Origin: an uncultured Francisella sp.
Lineage (GTDB): Bacteria > Pseudomonadota > Gammaproteobacteria > Burkholderiales > Neisseriaceae
DNA length: 5,203 nt
Assembly (NCBI GenBank): GCA_905373555.1
Contig: CAJPTP010000094.1
Coordinates: forward strand, 1-5,203
Direction of reading: 5' to 3'
The first letter of the stretch is position 1. The number at the start of each line of letters is the position of its first letter. Position numbers and translations under genes: made by a program. Below the pieces are notes generated by a model, which saw only the letters and a list, made by a program, of their open reading frames with translations, made no database searches and was not told the DNA's origin. Positions 1 to 5,203 of the stretch are shown in pieces.

Positions 1-400
1 GAGCGACCTAACGGGCGAGCAACCTAACGGGCGAGCGACCTAACAGGCGAGCGACCTAACGGGCGAGCGACCTAACGGGCGAGCAACCTAACGGGCGAGC
101 GACCTAACAGGCGAGCGACTTAACAGGCGAGCGACCTAACGGGCGAGCGACCTAACAGGCGAGCGACCTAACAGGCGAGCGACCTAACAGGCGAGCGACC
201 TGGCGAGTGAGCGACCTGGCGGGTGAGCGACCTGGCGGGTGAGCGACCTGGCGGGTGAGCGACCCGGCGGGTGAGCGACATGGCGGGCGAGTGACCTGGC
301 GGGTGAGTGACCTAGAGAGCGAGAGACTTAGAGGGTGAGAGACCCAGCGGGTGAACGACATGGCGGGCGAATGACCAAAAGAGTGAGCGACCAAGCGAGT
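1..400. repeat. 16-bp tandem repeat array (minisatellite), 25 units
   Basis: Twenty-five head-to-tail units of exactly 16 bases fill this stretch without a single insertion or deletion, and the first unit starts at the window edge, so the array probably continues to the left. Units 1-12 (1-192) follow GAGCGACCTAACRGGC with few substitutions. Units 13-19 (193-304) follow GAGCGACCTGGCGGGT. Units 20-25 (305-400) are increasingly degenerate and the periodicity is lost at 401. There are no spacers, so it is not a CRISPR array, and the unit has no clear dyad symmetry. The period is not a multiple of three, and the TAA (plus) or TTAG (minus) in the uniform units puts a stop in every frame every 48 bases, so this part cannot be translated through. 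Function is unknown; slipped-strand or unequal-exchange expansion is the simplest origin. Confidence 0.95.
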
Positions 401-718
401 CAGCGTGTGGAAGGGGGCAAACGCCTTGCGGGATCGTGATAGCGTGGATACTTCGCAGCACGGAAGCATCGCTGCATGAGCGATATCTTCCGACAGCGAA
501 GGGAAAGAGCTTAGAGACAGGTTGAGGGGAAGAAAAAGATCAAAAACGACGGGAGTCGGAGCAAGGCATTCATGCTTTCTGCCTACGCCCTAGACGCAAT
601 TCGACGGCGCCGGACGCCAAGAGAACTGTCTTGCCAGACCGTCGCTTAAACAATGGGAAGGTTAGGATCGAGAACCACCCTGTTTTCGAGAACGACCCAC
701 TGATCTTTCTCCATTTTC
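401..718. other. non-coding stretch without recognised gene
   Basis: Between the tandem array and the operon terminator I see no credible coding region. The open frames here are short, overlap one another, run into the array or the terminator, and translate into low-information Arg/Ser/Pro-rich peptides. No tRNA or rRNA signature is visible. The stretch includes a nested inverted repeat (451-501) and a purine-rich run around 501-556 on the plus strand. A weaker 7-bp stem with one mismatch lies at 616-635. I found no promoter worth calling. Confidence 0.6.
451..501. repeat. nested imperfect inverted repeat
   Basis: Three pairs of complementary arms are nested around one centre: CTTCGC (451-456) with GCGAAG (496-501), GGAAG (462-466) with CTTCC (487-491), and ATCGCT (468-473) with AGCGAT (479-484). 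The loop is GCATG, and the internal loops are AGCAC/GACA and C/AT. That makes 17 potential base pairs in 51 bases, which could fold as a hairpin on either strand. Neither side carries a U-tract, so it is not a classical terminator. It could be a small structured RNA element, a protein-binding site or a remnant of a mobile repeat; nothing in the sequence decides among these. Confidence 0.55.
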
Positions 719-738
719 TCCCCGACAATTGTCGGGGA
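719..738. repeat. perfect 20-bp palindrome
   Basis: Bases 719-738 form a perfect palindrome: TCCCCGACAA followed by its reverse complement. The potential pairing continues outward (715-717 with 740-742) after one C/A mismatch. T residues lie before it and A residues after it on both strands, the reverse of an intrinsic terminator, so it should not terminate transcription alone. Its A-run (738-742) forms part of the U-tract of the adjacent minus-strand terminator. It may be a protein-binding site, a second structure reinforcing the transcript end, or a dispersed palindromic repeat. Confidence 0.75.
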
Positions 739-767
739 AAAACAAAGGCGACGGATCGCCCGTCGCC
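738..767 (-). terminator. rho-independent terminator of the minus-strand operon
   Basis: Read on the minus strand, GGCGACGG (767-760), a five-base loop GCGAT and CCGTCGCC (754-747) form a perfect 8-bp GC-rich stem, followed directly by TTTGTTTTT (746-738). This is the standard layout of an intrinsic terminator. The stem begins 187 bases beyond the stop codon of the 120-residue Roadblock gene. No credible gene lies between, so this is the likely end of the operon transcript. The reverse orientation has no U-tract, so it acts only on minus-strand transcription. Confidence 0.8.
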
Positions 768-954
768 CAATCGCCGCCTACGCGGACTTCTTGCCCGCCC
801 GCGCCTTGGGGGCGTCGAGGGGGAAATGAATTCGGGCGCCCGTGGGCGACCGAATTCCGCCGCGCCGTGGAGCGCGGCGGCCGCGAAATCTCGGAGCGCA
901 ATGCGAGAGCCGAAGCCCGCGCGGCCTCGCGTCGCCGCGCAAGCCTCCCTCCGA
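768..954 (-). other. GC-rich 3' untranslated region with serial inverted repeats
   Basis: This stretch between the last stop codon and the terminator holds three strong inverted repeats. One has arms GCGCGGC (919-925) and GCCGCGC (934-940), with an 8-base loop. One has arms CCGCCGCGC (857-865) and GCGCGGCGG (872-880), with a 6-base loop. One has 14-base arms at 828-841 and 844-857 with a single mismatch, both bounded by GAATTC. None is followed by a U-run on the minus strand. The frame of the upstream gene stays open past its TGA until a TAG at 778-780, but the intervening residues look like random Arg/Gly/Pro-rich translation, so I do not call a gene here. Confidence 0.5.
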
Positions 955-1317
955 TCACAGAATTTCCGTGATGTTCTTCGCCGCCCTCTTGGCGTCGAGG
1001 AAGATCAGACCCAGTTTCGCCCCTTCGCGCGCGATCACCGTCAAAACGGCGTCGCTGCCCGCGTGGCACATGAGGATGTAACCCTGGTTGCCCTTGACCA
1101 TCACCTGCTCCAACTCGCCGCGGGCCAACTCTTTCGCAGTGCGCTCGCCCAAGGCAAGCATGGCGGCCGCCATCGCGCCGACTCGGTCTTCATCGACCTC
1201 AGCCGGCAACAACGCCGCCATCGTCAGACCGTCGGCGGAGATGATCGCCGACGCCTCAATGTCGGCCGAAGATCCGTTCAGGTCACTTAGGATGGATTTA
1301 AGCATTTGCTCGCGCAT
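955..1317 (-). CDS. Roadblock/LC7 domain protein (MglB-like)
   Basis: A 120-residue protein made almost entirely of one Roadblock/LC7 domain. The family pattern is clear: an N-terminal helix (about 3-14), a strand leading to the ISADG turn (26-30), a long helix rich in Ala and Met (45-65), the LARGELEQVMVKGNQGYILM hairpin (64-83), and the strand VLTVIAREGAKLGLIF (91-106) before a final helix. Proteins of this family dimerise and bind small Ras-like GTPases; in Myxococcus, MglB is the activating protein of MglA. The GTPase gene two positions upstream is the obvious partner, and the protein is presumably cytosolic. The ATG at 1317 is supported by GGAGAG five bases upstream (1323-1328); an internal Met at residue 5 is spaced worse. 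It is the last gene of the operon but has its own likely promoter in the 74-base gap before it. Activity as a GAP is inferred, not visible. Confidence 0.9.
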   Translation of the reverse strand: MREQMLKSILSDLNGSSADIEASAIISADGLTMAALLPAEVDEDRVGAMAAAMLALGERTAKELARGELEQVMVKGNQGYILMCHAGSDAVLTVIAREGAKLGLIFLDAKRAAKNITEIL

Positions 1318-1391
1318 GTGTACTCTCCGAAAATCTGATGCGTCAAAATTATATCAAATTTTTGAATTGGCAAGAATGGCCTCAGCGCCGA
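1318..1391 (-). promoter_or_regulatory. internal extended -10 promoter and RBS for the Roadblock gene
   Basis: The only sizeable gap within the operon is distinctly AT-rich against GC-rich neighbours. On the minus strand it contains TGATATAAT (1356-1348), an exact extended -10 element (TGnTATAAT). A TTGCCA (1373-1368) resembles a -35 box, but its 14-base spacer is too short; extended -10 promoters can work without a good -35. A start site near 1341 would give a leader of about 24 bases carrying GGAGAG (1328-1323), five bases from the ATG. A small inverted repeat, TCAAA-TT-TTTGA (1354-1365), overlaps the spacer and could bind a regulator, though it may be chance in AT-rich DNA. No terminator-like hairpin is seen after the upstream gene, so readthrough probably also occurs. 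Confidence 0.6.
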
Positions 1392-2030
1392 TCAGCTGCC
1401 GTAACGTCGCAGCAGGACTTGAACCAGCTCGACGAAGGTGTCGTTTTGCAACTGCGGGTTGCCGCTGATGACCAAGATGATTTTGTTTTCGCCGAAATAC
1501 ATGGGGATAAAGGCCATTTCGCTGCGGCCCGTGGGATCGCAGATCGCCCATGAGTTTTGGTTGATGTTGAGGTTGTTTTTGATCAGCAAGGCATGCTGTT
1601 CGGAGAGTCTCGCGACTTCGCCCGCCAGGGCGGCAACCTCCTCCGAGGATTCGTGATGGAAGCCCGACGTCGCGAAATACAGGCCGTTGTCGTCGGCCAG
1701 CAGCGCTTTTCCCGTGTCGGACAGCTGGTGCAGCATTTGCGGCAGCCTCTCCTCGAGGTTGTCCTGGCTTACCTTGGTGGGCGTTTCCTCGCCGTACACG
1801 AACTCCAGTCGCTGCAAACGATACAGCATGTTCACGGCGTCTTTGGGGTCGTCGGCCCCCATCCACTCCATCAGCGTGTTGGGATTGATCGTTTGCGGAT
1901 CCAACTCACGCAGAATCCCGTACAAAATCGAGCGGCTGGGGTTCTTCTTGTTGTCCGAGACCGCGTAGTATGCCCCGGCCGGCGTGATTTTCGGATACAG
2001 ATCCGTCTGAAGCAGGAGATTCTCGTACAT
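1392..2030 (-). CDS. winged-helix plus divergent Roadblock-like protein
   Basis: A 212-residue protein with two apparent parts. Residues about 33-80 look like a small winged-helix unit: SRSILYGILREL, a short helix around TLMEWMG, the helix KDAVNMLYRLQRL and the strand EFVYGEE. Residues about 95-210 have the order of secondary structure of a Roadblock/LC7 domain: helix 94-105, the strand and turn KALLADDNGLYFATSGF (108-124), a long helix EEVAALAGEVARLSEQHALL (130-149), and the hairpin strands MAFIPMYFGENKIILVISG (172-190) before a final helix. The similarity is from pattern only and the domain is divergent. It starts three bases after the GTPase stop, with AGAGG (2039-2043) lying inside the GTPase gene eight bases from the ATG, so the two are probably made together and interact. 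It has no signal peptide or membrane segment. It may be a second Roadblock partner that pairs with the 120-residue protein; DNA binding by the winged helix is possible, but such folds often mediate protein contacts. Confidence 0.7.
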   Translation of the reverse strand: MYENLLLQTDLYPKITPAGAYYAVSDNKKNPSRSILYGILRELDPQTINPNTLMEWMGADDPKDAVNMLYRLQRLEFVYGEETPTKVSQDNLEERLPQMLHQLSDTGKALLADDNGLYFATSGFHHESSEEVAALAGEVARLSEQHALLIKNNLNINQNSWAICDPTGRSEMAFIPMYFGENKIILVISGNPQLQNDTFVELVQVLLRRYGS

Positions 2031-2033
2031 GGG

Positions 2034-2570
2034 TTAAGCCTCTAGTCCGGGGTCGATGGAAAACAGCAGCGCCACGACAAGGTGCTTGATGTCGTTGGGT
2101 TCGCGCCCATCGACCTCGAAGACCGGGATGTTGAGCTTGCGCTCTGCCAAGAACTGTTGGTACACCGCGATCGACGGAGTGGACTTGAGATCCATTTTGG
2201 TGATGCCGACGACAATGGGGGCGAATTTCAGCAAATCCTTGAACGAATCGAGGAAGAACTCCATGTCCTTGAGGGGATTGGGGCGGGTGTTGTCCAGCAT
2301 CAGCACCAAGCCCAAGGCGCCCTTGCTCAGAATCTCCCACATGAAGTCAAAACGCTCTTGCCCGGGGGTGCCGTACAAGTGAACCTTGGTTTCCTCGTCA
2401 AGGTAGATCACGCCGTAATCCATCGCCACGGTCGTATGGCCCTTGCGGTCCAAAGTCATGTCCGACGCGGTCGCGTCCGTCTGAATGGGAGGTTCGTCGC
2501 TGATCGCGGCGATCGCGGTCGTCTTGCCCACGCCCACAGGCCCCGTAAAAATGATTTTGCTTTCTACCAT
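2034..2570 (-). CDS. small Ras-like GTPase (COG2229/MglA-type)
   Basis: A 178-residue single-domain GTP-binding protein. The P-loop is GPVGVGKTT (10-18). A Thr pair at 46-47 (KGHTTVAMDYG) is the likely switch I, GTPGQERF (67-74) occupies switch II, TKMD (124-127) is the guanine-specificity motif, and VDG (153-155) sits near the G5 loop. Hydrophobic strands KIIF, KVHLYG, ALGLVLMLD and PIVVGITK match the fold. The usual Asp of the DxxG motif is Gly67, while the catalytic-type Gln (71) is kept; from memory this is typical of bacterial COG2229 GTPases and related to the TVPGQ of MglA. The P-loop residue matching Ras Gly12 is Val12. It has no signal peptide or lipidation motif. Flanked by a receiver-like protein upstream and Roadblock proteins downstream, it is probably a nucleotide-controlled switch in cell polarity or motility. 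The ATG at 2570 has GGTGA (2577-2581) six bases upstream. Confidence 0.9.
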   Translation of the reverse strand: MVESKIIFTGPVGVGKTTAIAAISDEPPIQTDATASDMTLDRKGHTTVAMDYGVIYLDEETKVHLYGTPGQERFDFMWEILSKGALGLVLMLDNTRPNPLKDMEFFLDSFKDLLKFAPIVVGITKMDLKSTPSIAVYQQFLAERKLNIPVFEVDGREPNDIKHLVVALLFSIDPGLEA

Positions 2571-2589
2571 ATCGATTCACCAGTCCCTG

Positions 2590-3726
2590 TCATTCTTTGA
2601 CGGCTGTCATGCGGCTCATCAACCGCTGCAGCATGCCTGTGGATTGCGCCTTGTACTTCGAGCGAATGGAAATGCCGTCCTCTGTTTCCTCGACCTGCTC
2701 CCTTTCTTTGTCTTCTTGGGCGAACTGCTCGGAATACTTCTTGATGCTGGAGGCGTCGGTCAACAACAGGCCGATCAGGTAGGTCGCCGCGATGAAATTC
2801 AGCAAGTCGATCAGCTCGACTTTCATGATCTTGTACAGAATATGCAGGTTGGCCGTCGTTTGCGTCATGAAGGCGGACAAACGCATGGAGTCTTGGATAT
2901 GGGCCAGTCTGGTGAGGTTGGGCCATCCCTTGAGCCGCAGCATGCTGTCGGGGGTGATGCCCTTGACGAGCCTCCCCTTGCATGACCACACGGCGAACTG
3001 CCACAGACACGACTCGAAGCTCACCTTGGCGTTGTTGCGCCAAGCGGGGTTGTTGGGGATGGGCTTGGTGGCGAGCGTCAAGTCTTCCTTGTCGCAAAGC
3101 TTTTGCAAAACTTGGGGCCCGACGGCCAGAAGAATCTTCTGAATGTCCGGGTAGACGATCATCAACGGCTTGTTGTCGAAGATGATAACCATCTCGCGAT
3201 CCTGCGCGATCACCTTGCGCAAGGTGCCCAGCAGCCCTTTGTCCGGATCGAACACCTGGATGCTGGTGGTGGGCAGCTGCTCCTTGCGCTTGAATTTGTG
3301 CACGGCGAACTCGGCGTTTTGCTGAAAGTCTTTGTTCTTCAGCTTCTCGCGCTTGGCCTGCAAGGCCCTTTCCTCCTCGACCTTCTTCAGGTCGGGGTTG
3401 AACACGGCGCCGCCTTGCATCGCGGCGCGGATCACGGGAAACAGCACCTCGACGCGGATGGGTTTGGCCAAGTACTGGCACTGAAACTCAGGCTCGTTGA
3501 CCGAGGAAAGCAAAACGGGCTTGCCTTTGAAATCCGCTTTGGCTTTCTCATAGACTTTCTGGCCGTCGACGGAGTCGACGTCGACGATCACGATGTCCGG
3601 TTCCGACCCGTCGCCCACAATCTCGTAGCGCGTGCCGGCGTGCATCTTGAAGGCCATGCGGAAAATCGCCGATTTGCGATCGTCCATGCCTTCCAGCCGA
3701 ACGTTGACGACCGGGGAATTGCTCAT
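2590..3726 (-). CDS. receiver-like protein with conserved C-terminal helical domain
   Basis: A 378-residue protein. Residues 5-103 resemble a response-regulator receiver: acidic pair D15-D16 after the first strand, the strand DIVIVDVD (44-51) with D49 at the phosphoacceptor position, S74/S75 where a Thr/Ser is expected, and K88-P89 at the usual Lys-Pro. The first strand is atypical, so phosphorylation is uncertain. A charged linker (112-150) follows, then a domain starting at VFDPDKGLLGTLRKVI (158-173) with strands up to about 200. Next comes a helical, possibly winged-helix section around LKGWPNLTRL (265-274) to YLIGLLL (316-322). The charged tail contains DKEREQVEETED (339-350). YLIGLLL is too short for a membrane span. 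Its start ATG overlaps the preceding stop codon by one base (TGATG), with GGGAGGA (3735-3741) eight bases upstream, so translation is probably coupled. Its position before the GTPase suggests an input or effector for it. No specific function recognised. Confidence 0.75.
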   Translation of the reverse strand: MSNSPVVNVRLEGMDDRKSAIFRMAFKMHAGTRYEIVGDGSEPDIVIVDVDSVDGQKVYEKAKADFKGKPVLLSSVNEPEFQCQYLAKPIRVEVLFPVIRAAMQGGAVFNPDLKKVEEERALQAKREKLKNKDFQQNAEFAVHKFKRKEQLPTTSIQVFDPDKGLLGTLRKVIAQDREMVIIFDNKPLMIVYPDIQKILLAVGPQVLQKLCDKEDLTLATKPIPNNPAWRNNAKVSFESCLWQFAVWSCKGRLVKGITPDSMLRLKGWPNLTRLAHIQDSMRLSAFMTQTTANLHILYKIMKVELIDLLNFIAATYLIGLLLTDASSIKKYSEQFAQEDKEREQVEETEDGISIRSKYKAQSTGMLQRLMSRMTAVKE

Positions 3727-5203
3727 CAGTTGATTCCTCCCGTGTTCATTCTTTGCGTCAAATGACTGAGGGCCACCGAAACCTCGTCAGGCAGATTCTG
3801 GATCTCGTTGCGAATCTTGACGGAGAATTTCTGCAGCCTGTCCCAGCTTTCGCTGCGCTCGTACAAATCGAACAGCATGGTGAAAAGCTGGGGCTCGGCA
3901 TTGTGCGTCATGACGGCGTTTTCCAGCGTGTCCATCGCCTCTTCCACTTGTCCGTACTGCAATTGAGTTTCCGCTTCCTGCACCACCTCGTCGACTTTGT
4001 CGAAGACGCGCTTGGATTTCTTGTCGGCGTTTTCGCACACCAAAGCCTTCATCTGCGCCTTGACCGAGCTCGCGGCGTCGGCCAAGTAGCCGTACTCGAC
4101 GCCCAAGTCCTTGAGCTGCAGATCCACGGGGTTGGTCTCCAATGCCTGGAAAAGCGGGTGGCTTCCAAGCGAATAGCCCCAGTTGAGCATCTTCGACTTG
4201 ACGCCGCGCCCGGACTTGCCCAAGGCGAGATACAGATTCCACAGGTGTCTGGCGTAATTGTCGATGTTTTGGTTCTTCGCGTCGGCCATCATCGCGTCGA
4301 TGATGATGCGCTCGGGCCGGTTCGACGACTGGATCGCCCGGTTGTACAGCATGTTGGCGTAGGAATAATCCACCTCGTTGGCCAGCAGTTTCGCCGCCTT
4401 CGATTCGGGCGCCAAACCCGAGATCGCGCCGATCTCGTCGCCGTGAATGCCTTGGATGCGCGAATACCCTTGGACAAGCGGCTTGCCCTTGGCGAACATC
4501 TGCCTTGAGCGGGCGGGCCCGCCGAACGAGCCCGCGACCGTTTCCATGTCCTGCTGGGAGCCTTCGTCGCCGGCGCCCTCGGCCGCCTGCGCCTCGGCCC
4601 CTTCCGCGCCGCCCAAAACAGCCGCGTCGTCTTGGCCGACCTCTTGGTTGACGTCTTTGACGCCCCACCCCAAGTTTTCCTCCGCGAACACGCGCAGCCT
4701 CAGGTTCTCCGGATCCAACTGCAGGCCCAAGCGCACGATTTCCTCCAGCTCGGCGCGCGCGAACCCCTCCTTGACCTCGTTGAGCGCCGTCACAAAGCCG
4801 TCGACGTTGCCGGATTCCAAATAAAGGCCGATGTACTCCCAAATCAGCTCGCGCGGCTTGGGGTTGACCTCCCGCAGGTATTTGCCCAGCTCTTCCGCGG
4901 CTTGGTCGTAATACTTGTACTGTTTATAGACTTGGTAGGTGGCCAAGGCGTCGACGTCTTCGGTCGAGACGCTCACCACGGGGCTCGAGACGGGCGCCAA
5001 GTCGTCGATGTTGTAGGTTTGCGGCGCCACCTCCTGCGGCGGCTCGGGAATGGGGCCTGCGGGGGCGGCGGGCTGCCCAAACGCCGTGGGCTGGGCGACG
5101 GGATCCGCGCCCGGGGTCGGCGCAAACGCGGCCTGCGCCGCAGGCTCGGCGACGGGGGCGGCAAACGGCGAGCCTGCGGCGGCGCCCATGTCCGCCCCAA
5201 AAG
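3726..5203 (-). CDS. FimV/TPR-like helical-repeat protein, 5' end off window
   Basis: At least 491 residues. An ATG occurs at 5189, but the frame stays open to the window edge and the residues before it (FGAD) continue the same Pro/Ala-rich composition, so the true start is probably upstream. Numbering from that Met, residues 1-57 are a Pro/Ala/Gln linker with repeated AxPxA and FG-type motifs. Residues 77-172 form TPR-like helix pairs (QVYKQYKYYDQAAEELGKYL, then RELIWEYIGLYLESGNVDGF, then PENLRLRVFAEENLG), similar in pattern to the cytoplasmic repeats of FimV. Residues 185-225 are an acidic Gly/Ala/Glu/Gln spacer. Residues 235-487 are mainly helical and end in another TPR-like pair (QYGQVEEAMDTLENAVMTHN, then QLFTMLFDLYERSESWD). 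FimV proteins are polar hubs for type IV pili and cAMP signalling; whether this one has the LysM and membrane segments of FimV cannot be seen here. It is probably a scaffold for the GTPase module encoded downstream. The last base of its stop codon is the first base of the next start codon. Confidence 0.7.
   Translation of the reverse strand, partial: FGADMGAAAGSPFAAPVAEPAAQAAFAPTPGADPVAQPTAFGQPAAPAGPIPEPPQEVAPQTYNIDDLAPVSSPVVSVSTEDVDALATYQVYKQYKYYDQAAEELGKYLREVNPKPRELIWEYIGLYLESGNVDGFVTALNEVKEGFARAELEEIVRLGLQLDPENLRLRVFAEENLGWGVKDVNQEVGQDDAAVLGGAEGAEAQAAEGAGDEGSQQDMETVAGSFGGPARSRQMFAKGKPLVQGYSRIQGIHGDEIGAISGLAPESKAAKLLANEVDYSYANMLYNRAIQSSNRPERIIIDAMMADAKNQNIDNYARHLWNLYLALGKSGRGVKSKMLNWGYSLGSHPLFQALETNPVDLQLKDLGVEYGYLADAASSVKAQMKALVCENADKKSKRVFDKVDEVVQEAETQLQYGQVEEAMDTLENAVMTHNAEPQLFTMLFDLYERSESWDRLQKFSVKIRNEIQNLPDEVSVALSHLTQRMNTGGIN
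3735..3741 (-). promoter_or_regulatory. strong Shine-Dalgarno inside the upstream gene
   Basis: GGGAGGA on the minus strand lies eight bases from the ATG at 3726, within the last codons of the FimV-like gene (it encodes part of its GGIN terminus). Together with the overlapping TGATG at 3728-3724 it fixes the start of the receiver-like protein and suggests translational coupling. Confidence 0.8.

Noticed and set aside
1..400. CRISPR array or telomere-like (CCTAAC) repeat
   Set aside because: Units are 16 bases and contiguous with no unique spacers, and the CCTAAC resemblance covers only part of the unit and is lost in half of the copies.
152..469. Minus-strand open frame of 105 codons through the repeat array
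   Set aside because: It is a by-product of the 16-base repeats after TAA changed to TGG; the uniform part of the array has stops in every frame, and the peptide is a reading of the repeat itself.
616..635. Seven-base inverted repeat with one mismatch (GCCAAGA / TCTTGCC)
   Set aside because: Short, mismatched and without a U-tract or conserved context; likely chance.
778..957. In-frame extension of the Roadblock protein past its TGA, ending in a Lys/Ala-rich tail
   Set aside because: The domain is complete at the TGA, and the intervening residues look random; an open frame of 58 codons is common at this GC content. There is no visible recoding signal.
631..1290. Long plus-strand open frame of 219 codons
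   Set aside because: It crosses the terminator and lies antisense to the well-supported Roadblock gene; its translation is Arg-rich with no recognisable pattern.
3565..3590. Three GTCGAC sites within about 20 bases
   Set aside because: They simply encode the alternating Val-Asp of the receiver-like strand around D49-D54; coding sequence explains them.
3103..4508. Long plus-strand open frames opposite the receiver-like and FimV-like genes
   Set aside because: Antisense shadows caused by codon usage of the minus-strand genes; they have no ribosome binding sites or domain patterns.

Overview
The window looks like a GC-rich bacterial chromosome segment, probably from a Gram-negative proteobacterium or a myxobacterium-like relative. 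This rests on gene content (a small Ras-like GTPase with Roadblock/LC7 partners, a receiver-like protein and a FimV-like helical-repeat protein) and on base composition. The sequence does not settle the lineage.

Right two thirds (955-5203): five genes, all on the minus strand, so transcription runs from right to left. In that order they are: a large protein with a Pro/Ala-rich linker and TPR/FimV-like helical repeats (its 5' end lies off the window); a 378-residue protein with an N-terminal receiver-like domain; a 178-residue small GTPase; a 212-residue protein with an apparent winged-helix N-terminus and a divergent Roadblock-like C-terminus; and a 120-residue canonical Roadblock/LC7 protein. 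The first four are very tightly packed: a one-base stop/start overlap, then gaps of 19 and 3 bases. They should be one transcript with coupled translation. The last gene follows a 74-base gap holding a good extended -10 promoter and a strong ribosome binding site, so it can probably also be made on its own. By analogy with the MglA/MglB polarity switch, the GTPase is the likely hub, the two Roadblock proteins its regulators or scaffold, and the receiver-like and TPR proteins its inputs or outputs, possibly at the cell pole or at type IV pili. That functional picture is inference.

Middle (719-954): the 3' untranslated stretch of this operon. It holds several GC-rich inverted repeats, then a convincing rho-independent terminator on the minus strand (738-767), directly followed by a perfect 20-base palindrome.

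Left (1-718): no credible gene. Bases 1-400 are 25 contiguous copies of a 16-base minisatellite, near uniform at the window edge and decaying toward the operon. Bases 401-718 are unassigned apart from a nested imperfect inverted repeat at 451-501.
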